Source: Simplicispira hankyongi (GTDB lineage: Bacteria; Pseudomonadota; Gammaproteobacteria; Burkholderiales; Burkholderiaceae_C). From it: a stretch of DNA of 64,000 bases. Position 1 is the stretch's first letter, and every line of letters starts with the position of its first letter. Location: assembly GCF_003570885.1 (NCBI RefSeq), contig NZ_QXJC01000001.1, positions 1 to 64,000 on the forward strand, written 5' to 3'. Positions 26,601 to 36,119 of the stretch are shown in pieces. Below the pieces are notes generated by a model that was not told the origin of the DNA, made no database searches, and saw only the letters and a program-made list of their open reading frames with translations. The position numbers and the translations under genes were made by a program.

Positions 26601-27978
26601 TGCCCTGGCCGCCGTGGCCAGCGCCGAGCAGCAGCACCAGCCCTACAACCTGGTGCTGATCGACTGGAAGATGCCGCAGATGGATGGCATCGAAACCCTG
26701 CGGCGGCTGCACGAGCATGCGCTCCTGCAGGTGCCTGCCACCATCATGGTCACCGCCTATGGCCGTGAAGAGGCGCTGGGCGAAGCCGAGCGCTGCGGTG
26801 TCGCACTGCGCTCGGTGCTGACCAAACCGGTCATGGCCAACCAGTTGCTGGACGCGATTGGCCGCACGCTGGACCATATCGGGCTGGTCGAGCACCAATC
26901 GGGCCTGATGGGCCAGGATGCCCAGGCTGCCATGCACCAGTTGGCCGGCGCCCGCTTGCTGCTGGTGGAAGACAACGAGCTGAACCAGGAGCTGGCGCTG
27001 GAGCTGCTGCGCCATGCCGGTATGCAGGCCGTGCTGGCCACCAACGGCCAGGAGGCGCTGGATCTGCTCGCGCGCGATGCGCAATTCGACTGCGTACTGA
27101 TGGACTGCCAAATGCCGGTGATGGACGGCTATGAGGCCACGCGGCGAATTCGTGCCCATCCGGCGCTGCGCCATCTCCCCGTGATTGCCATGACGGCCAA
27201 CGCGATGGCCGGCGACCGCCAACGCGCTCTGGCCACGGGCATGAACGACTACATCGCCAAGCCGCTGGATGTGGGCAGCATGTTCCGCACCATCGCCCGC
27301 TGGGTAGGGGCGCGCTGCGCTGTGTCGGGCGCTACTGCACCAGCGGTGCCGGTGCAGGGACCGTTGCCGCCACCTGCCGCATCGGGCCTGCCGCAACTGC
27401 CGGGCATCGACACCCGGTCCGGACTGGCAACCACGATGCACAACGAGGGGCTGTACCGCTCGCTGCTGGGCAAATTCCACGCGGGCCAGGGCGCATTTGT
27501 GTCGTCCTTTCGGACTGCGCAAGGGTCTGGCGATGCGGGTGCCCCGGAGCGGCTGGCCCATACCCTTAAATCGGTGGCGGGCAGCATTGGCGCGCGGGGC
27601 GTGCAGGCGGCAGCCGCAGCGCTGGAAGGTGCCTGCAGACAGGGCGATGCGGCCTCGTGCATCGACACCTTGCTGGATACGCTGGCTGCTGAATTGGCCC
27701 CGGTTCTTGAAGGCCTGGACGCCCTGGGGGTGCGAGCCGTGGTGCCCGCCGCTCCTGCAGCCGCCCCCGCAGACCCGCAGCAGGTGCGTGCATTCCTGCA
27801 CGGGTTGCAGGAGCTTTTGGCAGCGGGAGATTCCAGTTCGCTCGATTGGGTGGCCGCGCAGGCCGGGCTGCTGCAGGCGGCTTGCCCGCAGGCGCACCAG
27901 GCGATCGCCGCGGCGATCGAGGGCTTTGATTTCGAGTCCGCGCTGGCCCTGCTGCAGGAGAGCGCACCGGTGCAGTGA
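23623..27978 (+). CDS. hybrid sensor histidine kinase: PAS x5, HisKA, HATPase, two REC, HPt
   Basis: A 1451-residue soluble phosphorelay protein. After a coiled coil come about five PAS domains (roughly residues 55-170, 190-310, 315-425, 435-560, 585-700). The second and fifth are very similar ([19 protein letters not shown] and [19 protein letters not shown]), suggesting internal duplication. HisKA follows with His723 in [19 protein letters not shown], then HATPase with [16 protein letters not shown] and [10 protein letters not shown]. The two receivers have phospho-acceptors Asp1014 ([11 protein letters not shown]) and Asp1161 ([11 protein letters not shown]). The C-terminal HPt domain has His1313 ([15 protein letters not shown]). 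AGGAGAGG precedes the ATG. No transmembrane helix is evident. The REC-GGDEF gene convergent with it is a candidate output. Confidence 0.93.
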   Translation: MEQEPGAGAQSALRQDIEALERENRALTAALQSSENALQEARATLVRSAAYNKRVYQDSPVPIVIIDPAIGIVDCNLAAVRIYGFSSRDEVLGKMPLDFSAPIQYDGTDTQSAGEEITRTIFEHGIANFLWRARRANGEIFDAEVNLMAFDCGGRILLRFTVDDVSEKRRARQEIDRQQAEIAKLLQEQQVIFENTPNGICYSADGIVLRVNKRLCENLGIARGDVLGQPVARTLFSSEENYQAFAAMAAPLLSAGKEVRTEWEFRRSDGTSFLAMVSGQGINIPGHERSAVWIYEDITERKKLELERQDNEGRLLRILENSPVGVVIGTQEGRLVFANRQHAAMMGVPAEDVPSYNTYRSWRNPADRDTFMEQLRRDGSVKAYQAELVRTDGTPITVLLSSMLLDFSDGRYLISWLYDITERQIVEQRIARSEERLNLALRGAHLGLYDCSIDAQGRISDVTVNDIWAEMLGYEKESLLARYPDHLSCWQDLIHPDDLPEVQQRLQLFLDNKVQEHQATFRMCTHSGQWRWIQDTGDAALRGPDGRPRRLVGINQDITDQKMAEASLRDSEANNRKLLDEQQTIFDNAPNGIIYTADGVILRVNQRMGEYLGYEAKDLIGQPGSIIHHSAEKYAEFGALVGPLLGAGRDVNEEWEFARKDGGTFVAQVSGRAIHSSDHRKVTIWVFEDIAERKAAERAMAEARRVAEEATRAKSDFLANMSHEIRTPMNAIIGMSHLALQTPLDDRQRNYVEKAHRSAVGLLGLINDVLDFSKIEAGKMVIEQTGFQLDEVMDHLANLIGLKTEDKGLELLFHVAPDIPAGLVGDPLRLGQILVNLGNNAVKFTEHGEVVISIEKTAEDAQGVELYFRVRDTGIGMTPEQCAKLFQPFSQADSSTTRRYGGTGLGLAISRNLAEQMGGRIWVVSTSGQGSEFHFTARFGLQDIATTAPRLGREALQAMRVLVVDDNACAREITASIALSLGLQVDTAMDGAAALAAVASAEQQHQPYNLVLIDWKMPQMDGIETLRRLHEHALLQVPATIMVTAYGREEALGEAERCGVALRSVLTKPVMANQLLDAIGRTLDHIGLVEHQSGLMGQDAQAAMHQLAGARLLLVEDNELNQELALELLRHAGMQAVLATNGQEALDLLARDAQFDCVLMDCQMPVMDGYEATRRIRAHPALRHLPVIAMTANAMAGDRQRALATGMNDYIAKPLDVGSMFRTIARWVGARCAVSGATAPAVPVQGPLPPPAASGLPQLPGIDTRSGLATTMHNEGLYRSLLGKFHAGQGAFVSSFRTAQGSGDAGAPERLAHTLKSVAGSIGARGVQAAAAALEGACRQGDAASCIDTLLDTLAAELAPVLEGLDALGVRAVVPAAPAAAPADPQQVRAFLHGLQELLAAGDSSSLDWVAAQAGLLQAACPQAHQAIAAAIEGFDFESALALLQESAPVQ

Positions 27979-27987
27979 GTTAGGGCC

Positions 27988-28140
27988 ATGCTGAACAAGT
28001 CCCTCACGCGCCGCGCATCCGTCCCTCGGGCGGTCTGCGGCGTTGCAAATCCTCGTCATTGCTGCGGCTATGGCTGCGGCTTGCGCTTTGCATCCCATCC
28101 CAAGGCACGGCGCGCGTCATCGCGGTGACTTATTCAGCAT
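27988..28140. repeat. 153-bp imperfect inverted repeat
   Basis: Terminal arms ATGCTGAACAAGTCC (27988) and GGTGACTTATTCAGCAT (ending 28140) are inverted copies. The interior is GC-rich and includes GCGTTGCAAATCCTCG near 28033 and GCTGCGGCTTGCGC, a module also present in the element at 59677-59798. It fills the gap between the convergent kinase and REC-GGDEF genes and may serve as a bidirectional terminator or be a non-autonomous mobile element. Confidence 0.7.
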
Positions 28141-28144
28141 CGCC

Positions 28145-29065
28145 TTAGCGAATGCGTGCCACGAAGCGGTTGCGTCCCGCGCTTTTGGCCTCGTACAGGG
28201 CGGCGTCTGCCATGTCCACCAGGGCCTGCGCGGGCTCGTCCGTCTGGGGTATGGCCGTGGTCACGCCCAGGCTGATGGTGACATGGCCGTGCGTGGGCGA
28301 CTGGGCGTGCTCCAGGCACAGCGCCTCAACGGCCGCGCGCATCTGCTCGGTCAGGCGGCTGGCGCCGCAGCTGTCGGTGGAGGGCAGCAGGCAGGCAAAC
28401 TCTTCGCCGCCGCAACGCGCCACCAGGTCGGTGGGCCGCGTCACGCAGGCCGCCAGCGCTTGGGCGACCTGGATCAGGCACTGGTCGCCTCCGGGGTGGC
28501 CGTAGTGGTCGTTGTAGGCCTTGAAATGGTCGATGTCGATGGCAATGAGCGACATCGGTGTCTGCGCGCGCGCTGCGCGCTGCCACTCCAGATGCAAACG
28601 GTCGTCAAAGCGGCGCCGGTTGCTGATGCCGGTGAGGTGGTCTTGCGTGGTCAGGCGCTCCAGCAGGTCGCGGCTGCGCTTGAGTTCGATGTGGTTGCGC
28701 ACCCGGGCCTGCACGATGGAAGGGCGTATGGGCTTGACGATGTAGTCGATCGCGCCCAGCGACAGGCCGCGGGCTTCATCTTCCTCGTCGTCGCGGGACG
28801 ATACGAACAGCACGGGAATCCCCGCCGTGGCAGGGTTCTGCTTGAGCCGGGCGCAGACCTCGTAGCCATCCATGTCGGGCATCATCACGTCCAGCAAAAT
28901 CAAGTCGGGCGGTTCCGCCGCAGAGGCCAGTGCCAGGGCGCGTTCGCCATTGATGGCCACCTTGACCTTGTAATCCTGCTTGAGCACGGCAGAGATCACC
29001 TGCAGGTTCTCGGGGGAGTCGTCCACCACCAGAATGGTTGCCTGTGCTTGCATCAGCGGACCCAT
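28145..29065 (-). CDS. response regulator with GGDEF output (PleD/WspR-like diguanylate cyclase)
   Basis: A 306-residue protein. The receiver (residues 10-125) has the acidic pair Asp15-Asp16 (ILVVDDSPEN), phospho-acceptor Asp59 (LLDVMMPDMDGYEV) and Lys in YIVKPI. The GGDEF domain follows (DHLTGISNRRRFDDRL, IDIDHFKAYNDHYGH), with CGGEEF near residue 218 intact. Phosphorylation should activate cyclic di-GMP synthesis. The neighbouring phosphorelay kinase ends 166 bp away in convergent orientation and is a candidate partner (inference). The ATG at 29053 (MQAQATI) is an alternative start. Confidence 0.9.
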   Translation of the reverse strand: MGPLMQAQATILVVDDSPENLQVISAVLKQDYKVKVAINGERALALASAAEPPDLILLDVMMPDMDGYEVCARLKQNPATAGIPVLFVSSRDDEEDEARGLSLGAIDYIVKPIRPSIVQARVRNHIELKRSRDLLERLTTQDHLTGISNRRRFDDRLHLEWQRAARAQTPMSLIAIDIDHFKAYNDHYGHPGGDQCLIQVAQALAACVTRPTDLVARCGGEEFACLLPSTDSCGASRLTEQMRAAVEALCLEHAQSPTHGHVTISLGVTTAIPQTDEPAQALVDMADAALYEAKSAGRNRFVARIR

Positions 29066-29256
29066 GTTGCGTTGACGGACGGAAAAAACGGTTACAGAAC
29101 GTATTTGCCGCCGAAAAGCATAGGGTGTTTCAGAGGAACTGGTGCCAGAAATCGGTCTCTGGCTGCGCTGGATCAAGGCAGGGAGTGCCCGTGGGCGATT
29201 TTGACCATAAGCCACCAGGCAGTCAGCCCCCAGTTGCCGGCGCGAAACGCCAGGCG

Positions 29257-29859
29257 CTACACCCAGCCCATCGCCCCCAGCACGGCGCCCGCGGCCAGCA
29301 GCCACAACAGGTGCAGCTGGGTGCGCCAGACCAGCAGGCCGCAGACCCCGCTCAGCAGCCACAGCGGCCAGTCGGTGGCAGCCACGCCGTTCGCGCGCCC
29401 CAGCACCCAGGTGGTGGCGCAGACCAGCCCGACCACAATGGGCGCCATGCCCAGCCGAAAGGCCCGCACGCTGCGGCGCTCGCGATTGCGTTGGGCCCAG
29501 CGCGTGGCCAGCAAGGTCAAGGTGGTGCTCGGCAGCATGATGCCCGCCATGCAGACCACTGCGCCCATCAGCGCCCAGGCCCAGGTCGCTGCCGGGCCGC
29601 TGCCCGCCTGCGCTGCAGCGTTGAGTCCCACATTCCAGCCCAGCAGGGCGATGAACAGCACGTTGGGACCTGGGGCGGCCTGCGCAAGCGCAATGCTGGC
29701 GCCAAACTGCGGGTCGCTGATCCAGCCGTGCTCAGCCACCAGGATGCGGTGCATGTCAGGCGCCGTGCTGATGGCACCGCCCACCGCCATCAGCGACAGT
29801 GCGAGGTAGTAGCCAAACAGATGCAGCCAGCTTGGCCAGTCCAGCGCCATTGCCGTCAT
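29257..29859 (-). CDS. chrA: chromate transporter, short-chain subunit (CHR family)
   Basis: A 200-residue membrane protein with about five or six helices and the CHR signature around LMAVGGAISTAPDM and LAQAAPGPNVLFIALLGW. Short single-domain CHR proteins work in pairs; the partner gene is directly upstream, overlapping by 4 bp. Together they would export chromate in exchange for sulfate or protons (family knowledge). No chrB-like regulator is visible. Transport of another oxyanion is possible. Confidence 0.85.
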   Translation of the reverse strand: MTAMALDWPSWLHLFGYYLALSLMAVGGAISTAPDMHRILVAEHGWISDPQFGASIALAQAAPGPNVLFIALLGWNVGLNAAAQAGSGPAATWAWALMGAVVCMAGIMLPSTTLTLLATRWAQRNRERRSVRAFRLGMAPIVVGLVCATTWVLGRANGVAATDWPLWLLSGVCGLLVWRTQLHLLWLLAAGAVLGAMGWV

Positions 29860-30434
29860 GGCCGGCCCAACCTGTGCCAGCTGAGCACGCAGGCTGCGCC
29901 GCCCACGACCAGCAGCACCCAGGGAAGGGGAATGTGCAAGCCAGCGATGGCCAGGGCCGTGATCAAGGCCAGCGCGCAGGCCGTGCGCCAGCCCAGTGGG
30001 TGCTGGCGCAGCGCGGCGCCCAGCTTGATGGCCATGCCACCAATCAGCCCCGCCGCCACGGCGCCCATGCCGCGCAGGGCTCCCGCCATGGCGGGGTGGC
30101 CAGAAAACCGTGCATACACGGTGGCAACGACGAGCAGCAGTACCGTAGGCAACGCCAGCATTCCGGCAAGTGCCGCCAGTGCGCCGCGCAGCCCGAAGTA
30201 GCGGTCGCCCATCATCACGGCGAGGTTCACCACGTTGGGCCCTGGCATGACCTGGGCGACGGCCCAGTCCTCAATGAATTCCTCGTTCGTCAGCCAGTGC
30301 CGGCGCTCGACCAGTTCGCGCTGCACCACGGCCAGCACGCCGCCAAAGCCCTGCAGTGCCAGGGTGGTAAAGGCGAGAAACAAGGCACGGGGATTGTCCG
30401 GGCGGGAAGCCGGGGGCTGAGATGTTGTGGGCAT
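29856..30434 (-). CDS. chrA: chromate transporter, short-chain subunit (CHR family)
   Basis: A 192-residue membrane protein, the second half of the split CHR pair. The signature lies in LQGFGGVLAVVQRELVERR, NEEFIEDWAVAQVMPGPNVV and NLAVMMGDRYFG; conserved GFGG and PGPN elements are present. Its stop overlaps the ATG of the downstream partner (ATGA). A palindromic repeat lies just upstream of its start. The two proteins probably insert with opposite topology, as known for paired CHR subunits. Confidence 0.87.
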   Translation of the reverse strand: MPTTSQPPASRPDNPRALFLAFTTLALQGFGGVLAVVQRELVERRHWLTNEEFIEDWAVAQVMPGPNVVNLAVMMGDRYFGLRGALAALAGMLALPTVLLLVVATVYARFSGHPAMAGALRGMGAVAAGLIGGMAIKLGAALRQHPLGWRTACALALITALAIAGLHIPLPWVLLVVGGAACVLSWHRLGRP

Positions 30435-30446
30435 CAGAAATCAAGT

Positions 30447-30496
30447 AAAAATGGCCTCTAGCGCTTATCTGTCTTGCGTGAGCAGCTATACATTTT
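30447..30496. repeat. palindromic intergenic repeat, copy 6
   Basis: AAAAATGGCCTCTAGCGCTT, then CTTGCGTGAGCAGCTATACA and TTTT. The second arm is partly degenerate. It lies between the AI-2E-family gene and the chromate transporter pair. Confidence 0.75.
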
Positions 30497-30546
30497 GGGG
30501 TATTCAAGCGCGAGGGCGGATGTCAGGGGCGAACGTAGCCTCGCAC

Positions 30547-31605
30547 CTACAAACCGTCTCCTGGCGCAAACAGGTCCCAGCAGGCCATGAAGAGCGCGGC
30601 AATCACGGGCCCGATGACGAAGCCGTTGAGGCCCAGCAGGGTCATGCCGCCCAGGGTTGAAATGAGAATCACATAGTCGGGCATTTTGGTATCGCGCCCG
30701 ACCAGAATCGGGCGCAGCACGTTGTCCACCATGCCGATGACGGCGATGCCAAATACAGCCAACACCACCGCCTGCCATACAGCACCGGTGGCAAAAAAGT
30801 AGATGGCTACCGGCCCCCAGATGAGTCCTGCGCCGATGGCCGGCAGCAGGGACAAAAATGCCATCAGCACGCCCCACAAAATCGGTCCCTGCAACCCCAA
30901 CACCCAGAAAATCAGGCCGCCCAGCAGGCCCTGCGTGGCCGCTACCATGAGGTTGCCTTTAAGCGTGGCGCGAATCACGGTGGTGAATTTGCTGCTGAGC
31001 CGCGTCTTGTGCCCCTCGTCGAGCGGAACCGCGCTTCTGATGCGTGCGGCCAGGGTGCGGCCATCGCGCAGCAGAAAAAACAGCAGGTACAGCATGACAC
31101 CGAGGCTGACGACGAACTGCAAGGTGTTCTGGCCGATGTTGAACGCACGCGTTGCGATCAGCTGGCTGGCTTGCACGGATACTGAAGACAGCTTGTTCTG
31201 CAAAGACGGAATGTTGGTCAACTCCATGCGGTCCAGCCAGCCAACGGCCCAACTGGGCAGTGCTGCCATGACCTGCTGGAAGTAGGTGCCGAAGTTCAGT
31301 TGCCCCGAGCGCGTGCGCTCATACAGGTACGTGGCTTCTTGCACCAGCGAAATCGTCAGCAGGGTCATTGGCAAAATGACCAATACCAGGCACAGGATCA
31401 GCGTGGAGAGGGCCGCCAGATTGTGCCTGCCAGGCATGCGCGCGAGCAGCTTGCGGTGCAGCGGTGCAAACAAAATTGCCAGCGCGACGCCCCAGAACAC
31501 GGCTTCGTAATAGGGCCACAAGATCGCCAGAAAGGCGATGGAGACGAGGATCAGGAGCAGCAAAAAAGTGCGGTCCTGCAGCTTGGAATGCGTCATGAGG
31601 CTCAT
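30547..31605 (-). CDS. AI-2E family transporter (PerM/YdiK-like membrane protein)
   Basis: A 352-residue protein with about eight transmembrane helices. It has a large soluble segment after the third helix (SLVQEATYLYERTRSGQLNF onward), and the family's conserved C-terminal part includes PAIGAGLIWGPVAIYFF, DNVLRPILVGRDTKMPDYVI and GLNGFVIGPVIAALFMACWD. Members are variously described as autoinducer-2 exporters, sodium/proton antiporters or permeases of unknown substrate, so the substrate here is open. Two ATGs (31605 and 31596) are possible starts. Confidence 0.85.
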   Translation of the reverse strand: MSLMTHSKLQDRTFLLLLILVSIAFLAILWPYYEAVFWGVALAILFAPLHRKLLARMPGRHNLAALSTLILCLVLVILPMTLLTISLVQEATYLYERTRSGQLNFGTYFQQVMAALPSWAVGWLDRMELTNIPSLQNKLSSVSVQASQLIATRAFNIGQNTLQFVVSLGVMLYLLFFLLRDGRTLAARIRSAVPLDEGHKTRLSSKFTTVIRATLKGNLMVAATQGLLGGLIFWVLGLQGPILWGVLMAFLSLLPAIGAGLIWGPVAIYFFATGAVWQAVVLAVFGIAVIGMVDNVLRPILVGRDTKMPDYVILISTLGGMTLLGLNGFVIGPVIAALFMACWDLFAPGDGL

Positions 31606-31831
31606 GGTGGGACTGTAACGGTGCAGTCGGGATGGGTGGCATGGGCGGGCCAGGCCAAGAATGTACGCGAGAGCGTCCGCAAGCGCGCTGAAAGCCTATC
31701 GGTGGCACAATACCGCCCGTACCAAGGCCCTTCCCCAGCCACAGTCGCATCCGCCAATCGGTTCAGCCGTGTCGCGGAAGGTTTCTTAAACCACCTAATG
31801 CTTTCTGGAGAAAGCGAAAGGCCCGCGGAAT

Positions 31832-34708
31832 ATGAACGAGACGCCGTCCGTTTACCAAGCCTACCAAGGCAACACCTACCTCTTTGGCGGGAACGCGCCG
31901 TATGTCGAGGAGATGTACGAAAACTACCTCGCCAACCCAGGCAGCGTCCCCGACAACTGGCGCGATTACTTCGACGCCCTCCAGCATGTGCCCGCTGCGG
32001 ACGGCAGCGATGCCCGCGATGTGCCGCACTTGCCCGTGGTCAACGCGTTTGCCGAGCGTGCCAAGCAGGGCGGCACCAAGGTGGTGGTCGCCAGCACGGA
32101 TGCAGACATGGGCCGCAAGCGCACGGCAGTGCAGCAGCTCATTGCCGCGTACCGCAACGTGGGGCAGCGCTGGGCCGACCTCGACCCGCTCAAGCGCACC
32201 GAGCGCCCTGAAATTCCTGAACTCGAGCCAGCGTTCTACGAGTTCAAGGATGCCGACCAGGAAACGGTTTTCGACGCCAGCAACACGTTTTTCGGCAAGG
32301 AAAGCATGCCGCTGCGCGAGCTTATCAATGCGCTGCGCGAAACCTACTGCGGCACCATCGGTGCCGAGTACATGTATGCCACTGACCAGAACCAGAAGCG
32401 CTGGTGGCAGCAAAAGCTCGAAAGCATCCGCAGCAAGCCGGCGTTCAACGCCGAGCAGAAAAAGCACATTCTTGAGCGTCTCACGGCTGCCGAAGGCCTG
32501 GAGCGCTTCCTGCACACCAAGTATGTGGGGCAGAAGCGTTTCTCGCTCGAAGGCGGTGAGAGCTTCATCGTCGCCATGGACGAATTGATCCAGGTTGCCG
32601 GTGAGACGGGCGTGCAGGAAATCGTCATCGGCATGGCGCACCGTGGTCGTCTGAACGTGCTGGTCAACACCCTGGGCAAGATGCCCAAGGACCTGTTCGC
32701 CGAGTTCGATCACACGGCTCCGGAAGATCTGCCGTCGGGCGACGTCAAGTACCACCAGGGCTTTAGCTCCGACGTGAGCACGCGCGGCGGCCCGGTGCAC
32801 CTCTCGCTGGCGTTCAACCCCTCGCACCTGGAAATCGTCAACCCGGTGGTCGAAGGTTCGGTGCGCGCCCGCATGGACCGGCGCGATGACCCGCACGGCA
32901 AGCAGGTCCTGCCCGTGCTGGTGCATGGCGATGCCGCCTTTGCCGGCCAGGGCGTGATCCAGGAAACGCTGGCACTGGCGCAAACGCGCGGTTACACCAC
33001 CGGCGGTACGGTGCACATCGTCATCAACAACCAGATCGGCTTTACCACCAGCGACCCGCGCGACAGCCGCTCCACGCTGTACTGCACCGACGTGGTCAAG
33101 ATGATCGAGTCGCCCGTGCTGCACGTGAACGGCGACGATCCGGAAGCCGTGGCGCTCGCCATGCAACTGGCCCTGCAGTTCCGCATGGAGTTCCGCAAGG
33201 ATGTGGTGGTCGACATCATCTGCTTCCGCAAGCTCGGCCACAACGAGCAGGACACGCCCAGCCTGACCCAGCCGCTGATGTACAAGAAAATCGGCCAGCA
33301 CCCCGGCACGCGCAAGCTCTATGCAGACCGCCTTGCCGCGCAGGGGCTTGGTGAAGGCCTGGGCGACGAAATGGCGCGCGACTACCGCGCCGCCATGGAC
33401 GCCGGCCGCCACACGGCCGAGCGTGTGCTGACCAACTTCAAGAGCAAGTACGCCGTCGATTGGAGCCCCTTCCTGGGGAACAAGTGGACCGACGCGGGCG
33501 ACACGGCCATCCCGCTCACGGAGTGGAAGCGCCTGGCCGAGCGCATCACCACCATTCCAGAGTCCGTCACGCCGCACCAATTGGTGAAGAAGGTGTACGA
33601 CGACCGCGCCGCCATGGGCCGCGGCGAGCACCCGGTGGATTGGGGCATGGGCGAGCACATGGCCTTTGCCTCGCTGGTCGCCAGTGGTTACCCGGTTCGC
33701 CTGTCGGGCGAAGATTGCGGCCGCGGCACGTTTACCCACCGCCACGCCGTGGTTCACGACCAGAAGCGCGAAAAGTGGGACGTGGGCAGCTATACCCCGC
33801 TGCAGAACGTGGCCGAGAACCAGGCGCCGTTCACCGTCATCGACTCCATCCTGTCGGAAGAGGCCGTGCTGGCCTTTGAATACGGCTATGCGTCGAACGA
33901 CCCGAATACCCTGGTCATCTGGGAAGCGCAGTTTGGCGATTTCGCCAACGGCGCGCAGGTGGTCATCGACCAGTTCATCGCCTCGGGCGAAGTGAAATGG
34001 GGCCGCGTCAACGGCATCACGCTGATGCTGCCGCACGGCTACGAAGGCCAGGGGCCGGAGCACAGCTCGGCGCGCCTGGAGCGCTTCATGCAGCTGTCGG
34101 CTGACACCAACATGCAGGTGGTGCAGCCGACGACGGCCAGCCAGATCTTCCACGTGCTGCGCCGCCAGATGGTGCGCAACCTCCGCAAGCCCCTGATCAT
34201 CATGACGCCCAAGTCGCTCCTGCGGAACAAGGACGCGGCCTCGCCGCTGTCCGAGTTCACCAAGGGCGCCTTCCAGACGGTGATACCGGAACAGAACCAG
34301 GACGTGGTGAAGAACGCTGCCAAGGTCAAGCGCGTCATCGCCTGCTCGGGCAAGGTGTACTACGACCTGGTCAAGCGCCGCACCGAAATGGAAAGCCTGG
34401 ACGTTGCCATCGTGCGTGTTGAGCAGCTCTACCCGTTCCCGCACAAGGCCTTTGCCGCGGAACTCAAGCGCTTCCCCAAAGCGACAGAGATCGTGTGGTG
34501 CCAGGACGAGCCGCAAAACCAGGGTGCCTGGTTCTTTGTGCAGCACTACATCCACGAAAACATGGTCGACGGCCAGAAGCTCGGCTACTCGGGCCGCGCC
34601 GCCTCGGCTTCGCCAGCGGTGGGCTATTCGCACCTGCACCAGGAGCAGCAAAAGTCCCTGGTGGACGGTGCATTCGGCAAGCTCAAGGGGTTTGTGCTGA
34701 CCAAGTAA
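31832..34708 (+). CDS. sucA: 2-oxoglutarate dehydrogenase E1 component
   Basis: A 958-residue thiamine-diphosphate enzyme, the normal length of OdhA/SucA. It decarboxylates 2-oxoglutarate and succinylates the lipoyl group of SucB in the TCA cycle. The N-terminal E2-binding peptide (YLFGGNAPYVEEMYENYLAN), the E1 core with GMAHRGRLNVLVNTLGKMPK and HGDAAFAGQGVIQETLAL, and the transketolase-like C-terminal half with LPHGYEGQGPEHSSARLERF are all present. sucB follows after 51 bp. The 226 bp upstream contain no gene; GCGGAAT before the ATG is a modest ribosome site. Confidence 0.98.
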   Translation: MNETPSVYQAYQGNTYLFGGNAPYVEEMYENYLANPGSVPDNWRDYFDALQHVPAADGSDARDVPHLPVVNAFAERAKQGGTKVVVASTDADMGRKRTAVQQLIAAYRNVGQRWADLDPLKRTERPEIPELEPAFYEFKDADQETVFDASNTFFGKESMPLRELINALRETYCGTIGAEYMYATDQNQKRWWQQKLESIRSKPAFNAEQKKHILERLTAAEGLERFLHTKYVGQKRFSLEGGESFIVAMDELIQVAGETGVQEIVIGMAHRGRLNVLVNTLGKMPKDLFAEFDHTAPEDLPSGDVKYHQGFSSDVSTRGGPVHLSLAFNPSHLEIVNPVVEGSVRARMDRRDDPHGKQVLPVLVHGDAAFAGQGVIQETLALAQTRGYTTGGTVHIVINNQIGFTTSDPRDSRSTLYCTDVVKMIESPVLHVNGDDPEAVALAMQLALQFRMEFRKDVVVDIICFRKLGHNEQDTPSLTQPLMYKKIGQHPGTRKLYADRLAAQGLGEGLGDEMARDYRAAMDAGRHTAERVLTNFKSKYAVDWSPFLGNKWTDAGDTAIPLTEWKRLAERITTIPESVTPHQLVKKVYDDRAAMGRGEHPVDWGMGEHMAFASLVASGYPVRLSGEDCGRGTFTHRHAVVHDQKREKWDVGSYTPLQNVAENQAPFTVIDSILSEEAVLAFEYGYASNDPNTLVIWEAQFGDFANGAQVVIDQFIASGEVKWGRVNGITLMLPHGYEGQGPEHSSARLERFMQLSADTNMQVVQPTTASQIFHVLRRQMVRNLRKPLIIMTPKSLLRNKDAASPLSEFTKGAFQTVIPEQNQDVVKNAAKVKRVIACSGKVYYDLVKRRTEMESLDVAIVRVEQLYPFPHKAFAAELKRFPKATEIVWCQDEPQNQGAWFFVQHYIHENMVDGQKLGYSGRAASASPAVGYSHLHQEQQKSLVDGAFGKLKGFVLTK

Positions 34709-34759
34709 GTCAGCGATCCGACTCCCCCACAAACCCCCAAAATTTCCCGAAAGATTGAT

Positions 34760-36034
34760 ATGGCTATCGTAGAAGTCAAAGTCCCGCAGCTGTCCGAGTC
34801 CGTGGCGGAAGCCACGCTGCTCGCCTGGAAGAAGAAGGTCGGCGAGGCCGTCGCCATCGATGAAATCCTGATCGAAGTCGAAACCGACAAAGTGGTCTTG
34901 GAAGTGCCCGCTCCCGCAGCAGGCGTGCTCACCGAGATCGTGCAAGGCGACGGCGCCACCGTGGCGGCCGAGCAGCTGATTGCCCGCATCGACACGGCAG
35001 CGGTCGCAGGGGCGTCAGCGCCAGCGGCGTCAGCACCGGCTGCCGCGGCAGCACCCGTCGCTGCGGCGTCGGCCCCCGCCACTGCCGGCTCCGGCAAGGG
35101 CGACGTTGCCATGCCTGCGGCGGCCAAGCTGCTGGCCGACAACAACCTGTCGACGGCCAGCGTCGCCGGCACCGGCCGCGACGGCCGCGTCACCAAGGGC
35201 GACGTGCTGGGCGCCCTGGCCTCCGGCACAGCGAAGGCCGCGCCCGCCGCTGCGCCGAGCAGCATTCCAACGGGGGCGCCAACCAAGTCCCTGCCGCAGG
35301 TGGCGGCGCCCGCCAGCAAGACGAACCTGGGTGAGCGCCCGGAGCAGCGCGTGCCCATGAGCCGTCTGCGCGCGCGCATTGCCGAGCGCCTGCTGCAGTC
35401 GCAAGCGACGAATGCCATCCTGACCACGTTCAACGAAGTGAACATGGCTCCCGTGATGGAGATGCGCAAGAAGTTCCAGGACGCGTTCACCAAGGAGCAC
35501 GGCGTCAAGATTGGCTTCATGAGCTTCTTCGTCAAAGCGGCGGTGCACGCGCTCAAGAAGTACCCGGTCATCAACGCCAGCATCGATGGCAACGATGTGG
35601 TGTACCACGGCTATTTCGACATCGGTATTGCCGTGGGCAGCCCGCGCGGCCTGGTGGTGCCGATTTTGCGCAACGCCGACCAGATGAGCTTTGCCGACAT
35701 CGAGAAGAAGATCGCCGAGTTTGGCCAGAAGGCCAAGGATGGCAAGCTGGGTATCGAAGAGATGACTGGCGGCACCTTCTCGATCAGCAATGGCGGCACC
35801 TTTGGCTCCATGCTTTCGACGCCCATCATCAACCCGCCGCAATCGGCCATCCTGGGCGTGCACGCCACCAAGGACCGCGCGGTGGTGGAGAACGGGCAGA
35901 TCGTCATCCGTCCGATGAACTACCTGGCCCTGTCTTACGACCACCGCATCATCGACGGCCGCGAAGCCGTGCTCGGTCTGGTGGCGATGAAGGACGCGCT
36001 GGAAGACCCGTCACGCCTTCTCTTTGACATCTAG
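34760..36034 (+). CDS. sucB: 2-oxoglutarate dehydrogenase E2, dihydrolipoyl succinyltransferase
   Basis: A 424-residue E2 core protein. A single lipoyl domain (lipoyl Lys44 in [12 protein letters not shown]) is followed by Ala/Pro-rich linkers and a peripheral subunit-binding domain (about 115-150; [20 protein letters not shown]). The catalytic domain ends with [13 protein letters not shown], containing catalytic His395 and Asp399. It transfers succinyl groups to CoA. It is co-transcribed with sucA; an intrinsic terminator-like hairpin after its stop separates it from lpdA. Confidence 0.97.
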   Translation: MAIVEVKVPQLSESVAEATLLAWKKKVGEAVAIDEILIEVETDKVVLEVPAPAAGVLTEIVQGDGATVAAEQLIARIDTAAVAGASAPAASAPAAAAAPVAAASAPATAGSGKGDVAMPAAAKLLADNNLSTASVAGTGRDGRVTKGDVLGALASGTAKAAPAAAPSSIPTGAPTKSLPQVAAPASKTNLGERPEQRVPMSRLRARIAERLLQSQATNAILTTFNEVNMAPVMEMRKKFQDAFTKEHGVKIGFMSFFVKAAVHALKKYPVINASIDGNDVVYHGYFDIGIAVGSPRGLVVPILRNADQMSFADIEKKIAEFGQKAKDGKLGIEEMTGGTFSISNGGTFGSMLSTPIINPPQSAILGVHATKDRAVVENGQIVIRPMNYLALSYDHRIIDGREAVLGLVAMKDALEDPSRLLFDI

Positions 36035-36050
36035 CCGCTGTGCGTGGCCA

Positions 36051-36097
36051 GCCCACCCGCGCCGTGCCTTGGAGGCGCTGCGCCCGGTGGGTTTTTT
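36051..36097 (+). terminator. terminator or attenuator between sucB and lpdA
   Basis: GCCCACC (from 36051) pairs with GGTGGG (36087-36091 region), enclosing further GC-rich pairing (GCGCC/GGCGC), and is followed by six T residues at 36092-36097. It lies 23 bp before the lpdA ATG, so it probably lowers rather than abolishes lpdA transcription from the sucA promoter, unless lpdA has its own promoter. Confidence 0.65.
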
Positions 36098-36119
36098 ACC
36101 CTATTGAACGAGGTTTCTT

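Noticed and set aside
24964-28098. Open frame of 1044 codons opposite the hybrid kinase
   Set aside because: Antisense shadow of conserved kinase and receiver domains with no family features.
31763-34945. Open frame of 1060 codons opposite sucA and the sucB start
   Set aside because: Composition is the reverse complement of the well-supported sucA codons; no motif, no ribosome site.
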